Below, piece by piece: positions 12,361 through 22,225 of a stretch of 64,000 nt of DNA. Made by a program: the position numbers and the translations under genes. Source of the stretch: Coprinellus micaceus (Eukaryota; Basidiomycota; Agaricomycetes; Agaricales; Psathyrellaceae); contig OX596336.1 in NCBI GenBank assembly GCA_951394405.1, forward strand, positions 2,852,001-2,916,000. The letters are read 5' to 3'. The notes below the pieces were generated by a model. That model was not told where the DNA came from. It did no database searches and saw only the letters and a list, made by a program, of their open reading frames with translations. The first letter of the stretch is position 1, and each line of letters starts with the position of its first letter.

Positions 12361-14149
12361 TGGGTCATGCTTTTAATATCGTGTGCCCTCAGTGGGTCGT
12401 ATTCCACGATGCAACGTTACGATATCCCTGAAAAGGTTAAGCGCCCACGAAGCCGGGTCAGTGGTGTACACCCTTGCCCCACCCCAAACACGTATACAGA
12501 GGTGTGATTTACGACCACAATTGCCGGAATCCCTCGGAAGTTGCCAGAACCCTTGAACATCTCCCATAATGTGTTCTGACGACCTAGCAGTGAGCCACGA
12601 TCCCAGAGATATTGTCGCCTCCCAAAAGTAACCCCACCTTCGAAATTCTGAGTATGGCGGTCACCAATTAGCCACAGAGGACACTGACTAGTATTGGATT
12701 TTAAGAACCACTCCGAACTGATACAGATACTCGACCAAGCACCCCACACCTCGTGTGACCATTACCTTCGGCCTGGGTGGTAATACCGGGGCATGACAGG
12801 GTGTCGCATTCGAGTTCCGGCTGAGCCGGCCTGCAGGGATAGAAATCCCGCAAGGGAGCCAGTTCGCACAAGAGTCTTTTCTGCAGCAGAAGGAAACCCT
12901 CCTATCTTCAGGCTGTTGTGAAGGAGCATTGTATAAGATACCTTTGAGTTGAGGACCATTGCGGTATCCGCGGTTTCTTCTTTCTGGTCGCTGTCTCGCC
13001 GAATCGAGGCATCGAACGAACACGAGCCAGATATTTTGCGGAATCATACATTCAATTATGTCGCCTGAAGCATATATGAAACATATCCGGCGTCGTGAAC
13101 CACAACGAAAGCATTTCATCCGGCTGGAGGTTGCTAAGCGCCCACAGGAAATACGGGCCTGTCAAGGATGGATGTACCCCTGTTCAACCAATATTATCCC
13201 TCTCCTCTTTGCATTCATCATATAATCAGGGTGGCTTTTCTTGAAGGCAAAGGGGTTGCATAATTGAGGATGTTTGAAGCGAACGGTGAACGCTGTAGTG
13301 CTAGTGTGACTCACAACAATTTAAGCGCCCAGTTTGGTCAGCCTTTGAGAAGGCACGTGGCGGACGATCCGCGTACTATGTGATCGCACGATCTCAATCT
13401 CAACCCTTTACCAGCCTTTACCAGCAGAATTAAACCGCTTCTTCTATTTCTTGCATTGTGAAGTTTGTCTAGTTACCGGAATATTGAGTTTTTACGGCGA
13501 TGATACTCAATGGTGAGGAGGAACGGCTCAGCGCTCAATCGAGACCGGATCTGAACATCATTGGTTGGGACCCGCTCCCGCTGGTACACCTGTGCCATGA
13601 TCGACTATTTGTTGCAATATGGGAGGGGTACGAAATCTCGGAAATGTCGTTCAATCGGTTACCCCTCGCCCACACGCACAAGTAAAAATGGGCTAGATGT
13701 AGGAGGTATGCGGGGCCATTCGTGAAATCTACAAGTTTTAACTATCTAAGTACATTCGAGTGAATGGGACGTTAACGCGGTCAAAGCGCGCCGAAAATCA
13801 TCGCCGTAGGTGCCTTTGTTGTGAAGAAAATAGCGAAGGAAGATTGTACCCTAAAACCTCGCGGCATCGCGCGCGCTGCCAACTTTGGTGAAAACAGCAC
13901 TAATTTAGTCCACTCGGCTCCCGTGGCCTAACTGAGGAGGGGCGTTTGCGTCATTATTCGTAGCAACGCTTCCGGCTTTCTATGCTGATGTACGCGATAC
14001 AGGATATTGACAGCAACGCAAAGTGTTCGGGCAGAATACAGCCCCTCGAACTCGAACGTTGAGACGAGGATGCGATTCGTAGGGACTCAGGGGGAGGTGC
14101 ACGTCCGTTCATTGATAATGGCCCCGTACTTCCTTTCCTTCCCCCCGGC
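12361..14149. other. Gene-poor 1.8-kb interval
   Basis: No open frame here has a recognisable domain or consistent codon use. The interval holds two perfect copies of TTAAGCGCCCA (12437-12447 and 13321-13331) and a one-mismatch copy at 13134-13144. I found no terminal inverted repeat with a target duplication around it and no tRNA. Confidence 0.5.
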
Positions 14150-15442
14150 CTACGCAGGCGGCAAAAACGCAACCCACAGCACGATACTCACGGAACCCCA
14201 CACAACGCTCCAATATACCCACACCTTCGCCCAGGTTCTGTACTTACACTGACGCTCGAGATTTCCTCTATCGCTTGCATCGTCCACACCCGCCCCTTCT
14301 TCCCGAATCGACGTCACAAGCTCCTTCTCATCATCGTCGGACGTCTCAACCTCCTCTTCTGGGCTTGGCCTTGAATCCCCTTCGTCACGTTCACTCCCTT
14401 GGGATGGTGCCTCGGAGCTGGTGTGAGTCCATAGCCAAGCCGCGGCCCAATACACGACTGGCATGCTCGCGGCCAGTCGGAGAGTGATCTGGGTATGGGA
14501 TGCAAAGAGGAGGAGGGAGGCGGTAAAGAGGGCATGGAGGACGTGTGGAGTCAGGGTGGGGTTCGCGAACGACGATGCGGCTTCTCGAGTTCGTAAGTGG
14601 ACTGGTGCGGGTGCGAGGAACGTCGGGAGAACATTTTTGAGGTGCCAGAATCCAAACGAGTAGATGAGGACTATCGGAGGGAGGCCGAGGAGAATGTTAG
14701 GCAGCTGTTGAGGCGTCCAGTACCTGAACAGCCCGTTGTTCCAGTATTTCGCCTGCACATGGGTGTAGACCAATGGTAGCGCCTTGTTGCACCAGGCGGG
14801 TCGGGTGTCGGGGTTCGCGCCACAGTAGGAAATGTACCCAGTGTAGTTGTGATACACGAACGGCGCAAATACTAGTGCGGAGAGTAGTGTTGCATAGACA
14901 ATCTTCGAATTATCCGGGCGCTTAAGTGGGGCGATGAGCATTCCCCAGAGTATGAACCCCGCCAGGAACACCCCATTGCTCCGGAAGCACGCCGCCAAAG
15001 CGAAAGCAATGCCCGCTTTAAGCCATTGCGAGTGCGCACAGTAGAGCATGCCTCGATACGAGAGGTACGTGAAAAACGGCTCCGTGTATGGCACAAGGAA
15101 GAAGGTGACGGGGCTGCTTGGGAGGAGGGCGAGGACCGTGGCGATTCGTGCGAGGTCGGGGCTCTTGAGTAGAAGATACGAGAGCTCGTACAGGACTCGA
15201 ATGGCGTCCACAGAGACGAGGGATACAAGGACGGATGCGGGGAAGAGGTCTAGATAATGGAGGATTGTTGGAAGACCGGGCAGGAAGGCGAACTGGTGTT
15301 CGTATAGGTAGCCATTCTGGGCGATGGCGTTGAAGTGGAGGACGTCCCAGCGCTCGAGGACCCCGTGCGCGGCCTCGTCGAACTTTGGGACGAACTCGGC
15401 GAGAGCGCGTAGGATGAGGAGAAGAAACATGATGGCGTGCAT
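14150..15442 (-). CDS. GPI18: GPI mannosyltransferase 2 (PIG-V/Gpi18)
   Basis: This is an ER membrane enzyme that adds the second mannose to the GPI anchor precursor. It is a single uninterrupted frame of 430 residues from the ATG at 15442, unusual in this intron-rich window. The N-terminus is hydrophobic (MHAIMFLLLILRAL). Family blocks include RWDVLHFNAIAQNGYLYEHQ, FAFLPGLPTIL, PSSPVTFFLVPYTEPFF, ACFRSNGVFLAGFILWG and QAKYWNNGLFRYWTPQQLPN. About eight or more membrane segments are present. An acidic insertion (EEEVETSDDDEKE) interrupts the C-terminal part before the last hydrophobic segment. The frame stays open upstream of the ATG, but that part is antisense to the peroxin gene. It is head to head with the peroxin gene, 24 bp between ATGs. 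Confidence 0.92.
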   Translation of the reverse strand: MHAIMFLLLILRALAEFVPKFDEAAHGVLERWDVLHFNAIAQNGYLYEHQFAFLPGLPTILHYLDLFPASVLVSLVSVDAIRVLYELSYLLLKSPDLARIATVLALLPSSPVTFFLVPYTEPFFTYLSYRGMLYCAHSQWLKAGIAFALAACFRSNGVFLAGFILWGMLIAPLKRPDNSKIVYATLLSALVFAPFVYHNYTGYISYCGANPDTRPAWCNKALPLVYTHVQAKYWNNGLFRYWTPQQLPNILLGLPPIVLIYSFGFWHLKNVLPTFLAPAPVHLRTREAASSFANPTLTPHVLHALFTASLLLFASHTQITLRLAASMPVVYWAAAWLWTHTSSEAPSQGSERDEGDSRPSPEEEVETSDDDEKELVTSIREEGAGVDDASDRGNLERQCKYRTWAKVWVYWSVVWGSVSIVLWVAFLPPA

Positions 15443-15466
15443 GTGATTGGTGGCTTCGCTCCTGCC

Positions 15467-17342
15467 ATGTCGTTCGTCCTCTCCGACTTCGTCCAGTCCG
15501 TCCCCTCCCCGCTCACATTCGCCCTCGTCTCTCTCTCCGATGTCATATTCACCACAAAGAATGTCCTGGGGATCCTGAATTGGCGCTCGGGCTCCCTGTT
15601 CGATGGATACCTCCTCATCTTTGGGTGGTGGGCAGTATGTCTCTTCGCAGACACACTTTTGAGGTATTATCTCCCTCTGGCTATCCTCGCTTCCACGGTG
15701 TACAGGAGGGCACGGAAGGCCACGAATAAACAGGTCGTCACCGAGCAAGTCCTCGCGGATACGGTCGCGGACCTCTCCATCATACCCACTCTCCTGCCCT
15801 CAATACCATCGTTGCCAGCTGTTCCACTCCGCGCCATTGCCATACTCTATGTTCCATACCTTCTCCTCACAACGTTTATCCCCCTTCGCATCATATTTGC
15901 GCTTGCAGGGACGGTAATCCTGGCCTGGCACGCGCCACCGGCCGTAGTCCTCCGCAGTGTCGTATGGCGCAGTGCCTACGTCCGGTGGAGTATGTATACT
16001 GCATGGGCGTTCATTTCTGGTACACCTCTTCCACCCAAATCTATTTCTCCCCAAACCAAAACCTTGCAATTCGTCACCTCCCAATCCACCACCTCTTTGC
16101 AAGATGCCGCCTCTACCTCACCAGCGTCCACCGCCAAAGTTGACTCCGCTACAAATACGACCTCCACCATTCGCTTCCTCTTCACAATCTACGAAAACCA
16201 ACGGTGGTGGATGGGCCTCGACTGGACAGCTGCACTTCTACCCGGAGAACGCCCCTCCTGGTGTTCCTCCCCGCCAGCCCTCGCGCCCCTCTCACCACCA
16301 GGCGCGTTTTCACTTCCCGAACCAACTACGGTATACCTGCCACACCCAACGGATGAGAAGAAAAAGATCAAGCGTACGGCAGAGTGGTACTGGGAAGAAC
16401 CTGAGTGGACGGTGCTGGTGAGGAAAGAGGGCGGAGTGCTGAGTAGGGTGGAGAGGCCTGTACCAGTGGCTGTTGAAGAGGGCCCAAACGCGAAAGAAGG
16501 GACGGGGAGTAGGTTGTTCAAGGCTGCGAGCAACAGATTCAGTGGCATGAAAGAGAAAGACGGCAAAGATACATCATCGGTCCATTCGAGGGAAGATAGC
16601 GGTCATGGCGAGGAGGTGGAAGTAATCGGACGTGGCGAAAACGCGAATGAGCCATTCACGGATCCTGACGGCTGGGTATTTGGTGATAACAAGTGGGAGA
16701 ACCAGAGCAACAAGGGTGGTATCAGCAAGGTTAGTTCCCCGTGTTTATTGAATTCCCCATTACCTCGGCTCTTTAGATTCGCCGTCGAACCTCTCGTGCA
16801 CTGTCAACCTTCATGTAACCTTGACTGACGCGAATCCCCTCATCTAGTACACCCGATTCCGCCGCTGGACCCGAGTTGCCGTCCTCACTGAATTCGTCCA
16901 AGTTGTCGACGCTTCCGAGGACACCTCTCAAACTACCAAGCCGCGCTCGTCTTCTACCTCTTCCTCTACCTCGTTACCCAATCCCCAAAAACGCGATACA
17001 TCCCCAAGCACCCTTCGGCGATCCACACTTCCTCCTATGAACCTCTCAAAAGAGGGCCCCGCACCACACATCTCTCCCCTGGTCGCTGTGAGTCCTGTGT
17101 CGAGCTCGACTACGGCCAACGCAGGGCCAAGCTCTGCCTCAAACACCAAGGGGGTGCAAGATGTACCTGGGGAACAGGTTGTGGTTGTGAACACCCAACC
17201 AACGGCCTCGGCTTCGTTGATGAGCCCAACGTCCCCGATTACGGATTTGAGGTCGCCAACGCACCGAGCCAGTGGGAGCGTAAGTGGAGAGAAGGTCGAT
17301 AGCCCCTTGAGGCAGAGGCTGCGAAATGCTTTGAACAAATAG
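15467..17342 (+). CDS. Dysferlin-domain peroxin of the Pex23/Pex24-30 family
   Basis: This is an ER/peroxisome membrane protein of the family that controls peroxisome number and ER contact sites. Two exons (15467-16729 and 16848-17342) give 585 residues. Paired hydrophobic segments in the first 180 residues (YLLIFGWWAVCLFADTLL, LRIIFALAGTVILAW) form the reticulon/Pex24p-like membrane region. The DysF part follows: FTIYENQRWWMGLDWTAALL and WYWEEPEWTV, and across the intron YTRFRRWTRVAVL, the conserved Arg/Trp signature. The last 130 residues are Ser/Thr/Pro-rich. The ATG at 15467 is the first in frame. Confidence 0.88.
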
Positions 17343-17905
17343 CCTGATGTATTTGATTCGATTGTGTCATGGTTGCACTTACATCGTGATGTTATTGTAT
17401 CTGTAGTTTGCTCACTGTTGTAATGTCATCCCTATTCTCCTGACCGCGGCGAAAAGGCTGAGGACATCATATCACCGATTTCAATATGTCGAAACATTGG
17501 GCTTCCATCCATTGCCGCAACAGAAGGCGAGGGTGACGACCTCCCCCGAGAAGCGGCGTCCAGGAGTTGCTGAACAAGGCTGGGCGCTTAAATATGCCTG
17601 TTGAGCTGCAACCCGACCCAGGTCCCAGTCTTTTCCGTTAGAGTCCGAGAGGAATCAGGTCTATATGCATGAAGGAGTGTGCTATTAACTGGTGGCTACA
17701 GTGAAACGACAGTGGCTAGTGCTACAAGGGGTATGCGGAAGTAAAAATACAAAAAGTATACAGTTGTGGCGGTCCAGAACGAATCGATGATGAGGAGGGT
17801 TCGATGTCAACGAGGGGGTCATTAAAGTTATAGAATATTGTACCGTCACCCGTGTGTGGGGGTAAGTCATTAAACGAGGAATAGAACAAGCAGATTCTAA
17901 GTCCT
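17343..17905. other. Convergent intergenic region
   Basis: This 563-bp spacer lies between the 3' ends of the peroxin gene and the pheromone receptor gene. It contains one inverted copy of the motif TTAAGCGCCCA (17581-17591, minus strand). I looked on both strands for a short lipopeptide pheromone precursor ending in a CaaX motif and found none. Confidence 0.5.
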
Positions 17906-19757
17906 TTACACCCAGTTGTCTCCCCGGCGAAGGGCGGCTTTGAGGGTTTCGACCCTGGCCAGGGGACTGAAGCCTTCAGCCTCAGGAGTCACCATCTCAA
18001 GGAATGAGTCTTCTACGGGAAGGGCAAGTCGTCGGGTTTCCACGTCTGGCGTAACGGCTCTTGGGAACGCGGTTTCCGGTGTTCTCAAGCCCATCTGGAC
18101 CGCATGTCGCTCGGAAACCTCTGTGCAGGTCTCGGGAGTGACTTCCATCCGTGGACGGGGGCGGGTAGGGCTCGAGGACCGACTTTGGGAGGCACTGGAC
18201 GTAGGAGTATTGGTTTTCGTGGGGCCCGCGATCGAAGAGAGTTTCATGATCGTGCTTCCGGACCCGGAGCGAAGAGACACCAAATCAGCAGAGGTGAATG
18301 TGTCGAACGAGTCGCGCTTGTTGATGATTTCCTTCTCAACGTAGATGGGGAGAGCAGCATTGCTCGAGTTGCCGCCTGTACCAGGAGTGGTGACCTTGAA
18401 CCTTGCAAAATTGGAGCTGTGAGTTAGTGTTAGATGATGGTGAACAGAGGAAATAAAATTGCGGGGCAAACATACGTTGCATGGAACGAGCTTCCAGCAG
18501 AGTTAAGCTTCATGTTACCGAAGCTCTCTCTCTTCCCAGCAAACGCCTCGAAGGTCTTCCCAACGCCAGGAGCGCACCTTCCCATTACCCCCCAGACTTT
18601 CCCGTAGTTTCTCCTTGCTTCTTGGGCGAACCCGAAGAACGCAAAGAACAGTAACCCACACACTACGCTCATCCACCTATTCCACTCCACCAACGCGGTA
18701 GACGTCCCACCCACTCTCCACTGGGCAGCTGTGTACCGGTCCACCGTCCAAAAGTCAAAGTGGGTGTCCTCCCATGAGATCCAAGGGTTCACAGGACCAA
18801 GGATGGTCGTGTTTATGACGCACACGGCCAGCGTTGTTGGGAAACCGATGATGATCTCCATCGAAGCGAGCATCATGAGGCGAAGGTAGCGACTCCCAGT
18901 CAAGCTGCTGACGGTGTTCTCCGACTCATTAGATTTACTCAATGATGATCCAGAGAGGAGGGTATTGAACTGGACATCCCGTTTGATGAAGTTACGAATG
19001 GAGAGTATGGCGAAGATGCATGAGGCGATTGGGAGGATGAACATCGGTGGTTGGAGGAGGACGTATGTCAGGGTGACGTTGTAGGTGCTAGGGACGCAGC
19101 CGAAGTCTTCGTAAATGTCGAAGCGGTGGCCTTGGACAACGTAGTCTGCGAAGTTCGATCGGACCATATGAGTGAGAGAACGCGTGCGAGAGAAAGCCAA
19201 GCTTACGTAGAGCCATGTAAATTATGGGGATGAGAATGCCGATGGATGCGTCAATGGCAGCTTGCTTGCGTTTCTGCATTAGATTTTCCAGATCAGACTG
19301 AAACCCTTAGCACTAGTCGAATGGAGATCCCCACATCTCTCTTATCCATACCCAGGGCATTTGCCCTGGAGATGACATACAAGCGCCTATTGATGCAGAG
19401 CGACGCCGCTGGAATACCAATTGAAGCTCCAATCATCAGCTTGGTGCCTGCAGCAACTCAGTACTCTTGAAGGAGTGGAAATGTCCGACGGGCTCACTTA
19501 TATCGCACCAAACTGGAGCAACGATCTCGATGCTACCATCCCAGACCACCGAGTTGATGAAGTATATGAGGAGTGTCACCGAAGTCCAACCCATGTAGAT
19601 CACCGTCCCCATGTTCCAAGCTACACGCCCATTGTCAACGTGTTGGACAGAAGAGAGATGCGGGATGCGTACCTTCTAGGTGCCATGGCAGAGGAATCAA
19701 GACGAGGATGAGGGTGATGAAGGAGAATGCAGAGAATACATGGTTGGTTGCGGACAT
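17906..19757 (-). CDS. STE3: STE3-type pheromone receptor (GPCR)
   Basis: This is a seven-transmembrane receptor for farnesylated peptide pheromones. The ATG at 19757 (MSATNHVFSAFSFITLIL) begins transmembrane segment 1. The next exons read WNMGTVIYMGWTS, WCDIS, KLMIGASIGIPAASLCINRR, KQAAIDASIGILIPIIYMAL and YVVQGHRFDIYEDFGCVP, all hallmark STE3 blocks. The large exon continues with the last three membrane segments (MFILPIASCIFAILSI, LMMLASMEIIIGFPTTLAV, SVVCGLLFFAFFGFAQEARR). A Ser/Thr-rich cytoplasmic tail of about 200 residues follows (through GGNSSNAALP to the stop at 17906). Four or more introns are present. No CaaX pheromone gene was seen in the immediate flanks, so mating-type function is not established. 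It could be one of the non-mating STE3-like receptors common in this group. Confidence 0.93.
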
Positions 19758-20436
19758 CGCCGTACACTCGGGATGGTGGCTTCGAATAACTTAGGAGGGG
19801 ACGAAGAAGAACGGAAGGCACGGGGACTCAGTCCCTAAATCTTGCCCTGGAACGCAGAGGGAAGTGAGAGGATGCAGAACGCGAATAACTTTTCTCGAGC
19901 GTGCTCTTTTAATAAAGGATTCGTCGCAGAAGGAGACCTCCTTGTACTCTGCCCAGTGTTTCCATTGGCAGTGTTGTGAGCTACCAAAGCTCTTCGGGAC
20001 CGTCTCACAGCCAATGGACAAGGTCGCGTCTGTTCTATTTGTGGACATTCGTTTGTGCGTGGGGGTGTGGAACGATGTTGTTTTATGGCCAAAACGGGAG
20101 GAGGCGCTTCTCGAGCTAAACGGGAACAAACACTTCCCATCTTGGATTCCAGGGTGGTGAGTAGCCATGTCGTCTTCAACCCCTGGAATACAAAGCAGAG
20201 CTGAACGTCAACCATCATCCCCACACCGACGTGGGAAGTGAGTGCAGCAATGTAACTAATTTTAATCCACTTTCGCCGGTCTAACCGAGGCTGGCTGGGA
20301 GAAAGCTGAACCTCGGGCGTGTCGGCGCTGCAAGTGATTGCGTTATCCTGAAAACGTCCTATAAGTACGCTAACATGGGCAGCGGCACGTCAGCTATGGT
20401 ATCCAATTAAACAAGGAGTGCACACGAGATAACCCT
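19758..20436. other. Intergenic region upstream of STE3
   Basis: This stretch of about 680 bp lies between the STE3 start codon and the dynamitin stop codon. It should hold the receptor promoter. I searched both strands for a CaaX-ending small open frame and found none. Moderate-length open frames here overlap on both strands and show no family signature. Confidence 0.45.
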
Positions 20437-21893
20437 CTAGGCGAGGGCAGCCACTTTGTTCTCCCTCCTAATATCGTCGAGCCTCTTCAGCAACCCATTA
20501 ACTCTCCCGTCCAGCCCAGAAACATTATCCTTCACAACCGTCCTGTTCTCTTCTAGGCTCCCCTCTACCTTCTCGACCGCCTGCTGGAGCTGCACCAGCC
20601 CCCGATGCATCTTACTCTGCTCCTGCTCCAAATCTTTCAGGGTGTCCTGGAACTCTCCAGCGGCTGAATGAAGAGTAGACAAAGTGCGCAGATGGGATAG
20701 GATGTGGGGTATCTGAGGCAGTGAAGGGGCCATTCGATTCACGATCGTCATCAACTGCTCGTGGTTGCATGAGGTCGAATCGACATTCTCATGGCCAGGT
20801 GAACCTTGTCGCTTGTGGTGCTGGGCTGCAGCGGCGCGTTCAAGATCTGAAAGCAGGAGCTTAAGCCTACGAGATATAGAATCAATATGTCGTGGTTGGG
20901 TCAGCAGGGCGAGTTGGCTATTCAGCTTGATGATCATAGGGAGAAGAGGGGGCGGGAGGGGCGAGGTCTAAATAAGACCATTATGAATACGGACTCATGC
21001 AAGGAGAAGGGAGTGGGAGGCGTACGTCGTCTAGACCGGTGTTTGACGATCCGACTAGCCTCTCGAGCCCTTCAACACGTCGATCCACATCGACCAAGCT
21101 CTGCACGGCAGACTTGACCCCTTCGGATTTGATTTCTTTATCCTGTGTTTGCTCAGGCCCTTGGGTGTTTCCCCGTTCCTTTGAAGGTTGCCGATTTTCG
21201 TGCAAGATATTGCCCACTAGTCTCGCCCTGCCCTCCTTCTCTTTCACGATCTTGTCCAGTCGAATACGAACATCCACCAAACCGCGAAGGAGTTCTCCGG
21301 GATCCACGTTGGATTCTTCACGTTCTTTCTCCAAGAGAGGGTTTGAGGGGTCTGCGAGCTCGTTCTCGAGGGAGGCCAACTCGGCCTGCAGCGCGCGGAG
21401 GCGCTGCGACAGGGGGAGGGGTTTGGGCTCGCCTGTGGCATCCACGGGCGATGAGGGGTCGTCAGAGTCTGGATAGGTGTACAATGCCCTTCCTCGATCT
21501 GATAAGACTTGAGTAGGGGGGACGGGGCGGAAGTGTCTGGCACGCACTCTGTTTCCTCTCAGCCTTCCTGAACTTCCGGCTCGCCTCCTCAGGGGTCAAG
21601 ATGGTGCTGGTATCTAGTTCCTCCTTGCCGTTGGCGTCCTGTCGCGTCCGCCCCGTGGGTCTGGCATAGGTCTCATCGTCAGAAGCATCTGCATTCTACG
21701 TTCGCGTCAACAGACGTTAGAGTCAGGCTCGAGGAAGTGGAACGGACTGATGATTGGGTGGGGAAGGTGTCCTCCGTTTCATAGACGTCTGGGGCCGTGT
21801 CCTAAAGCAAACTTTTCAATGGCGTTCAGCTAGACTTCGGTTCGGGAAGGCGATACTAACGATGTCCGGCAGGTTGGCGTACTTGCTACTCAT
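20437..21893 (-). CDS. Dynactin subunit 2 (dynamitin, p50/Jnm1)
   Basis: This is a coiled-coil subunit of the dynactin shoulder, linking dynein to cargo. The ATG at 21893 begins MSSKYANLPDI, then DTAPDVYETED, the typical dynamitin N-terminus. It continues with NADASDDETYARPTGRTRQD, a PEEASRKFRKAER block, and long heptad-rich helices (LSQRLRALQAELASLENEL; LVDVRIRLDKIVKEKEGRAR). The last exon starts IIKLNSQLALLTQPRHIDSI and ends in a coiled coil and GLLKRLDDIRRENKVAALA. At least five exons are present. The start lies 123 bp from the 3' end of the tRNA-Ser gene on the same strand. Confidence 0.88.
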
Positions 21894-22016
21894 GGTGGTG
21901 GTGGTTCTTGACGGAGAGACGATTCTGATGGTAACTACTAACTGGTAACTGGTTTCAGTGTTCACGAACTTCACTGTTCACCGTTCGCGTCGTTAAGCAC
22001 GCTGTGGTGCAAAAAG

Positions 22017-22116
22017 CGTCACCTGTGCGATTCGAACACACGCGCTCAAAGAGCAACCGCTAAGCAGGACTCGAGGTCATAGCAGGCGATCCCGTTAACC
22101 ACTCCGGCAAAGTGAC
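22017..22116 (-). tRNA. tRNA-Ser (anticodon GCU) with an 18-nt intron
   Basis: Read on the minus strand, the acceptor GTCACTT pairs with AGGTGAC (one G-T pair). The D arm is CCG-GAGTGGTTAA-CGG. The anticodon stem ATCGC pairs with GCGGT around loop C-T-GCT-A-A once an 18-nt intron after position 37 is removed. The variable arm is long (GCTC-TTT-GAGC), as expected for a class II serine tRNA. The T arm is GTGTG-TTCGAAT-CGCAC. A T5 run follows directly, a pol III terminator (22011-22015). The stem pairings make this secure. The exact intron edges follow the standard position and are inferred. Confidence 0.92.
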
Positions 22117-22225
22117 CATGTGGTGGTTCGAGCGTATGCAAGCTTTGACCCCATCCCCGTTTCCCTCTTTTGGAGCATGGAGCAAGTACTACAGTCACGG
22201 CCATACAGCCTATAGCGAACCATAT

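Noticed and set aside
12361..14149. Possible transposon bounded by TTAAGCGCCCA copies
   Set aside because: The two copies are direct, not inverted, the flanks show no duplication, and a third copy stands alone near 17.6 kb.
15443..15748. N-terminal extension of GPI mannosyltransferase 2
   Set aside because: The frame is open, but the added residues are charged and antisense to the peroxin gene. The ATG at 15442 starts directly before the expected hydrophobic N-terminus.
19835..20224. 129-residue minus-strand frame upstream of STE3
   Set aside because: It overlaps a similar-sized plus-strand frame, has no domain, and lies where the receptor promoter is expected.
17343..20436. Pheromone precursor genes beside STE3
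   Set aside because: I scanned both flanking intergenic stretches on both strands for Cys-aliphatic-aliphatic-X-stop endings by eye and found none with an open frame behind it.
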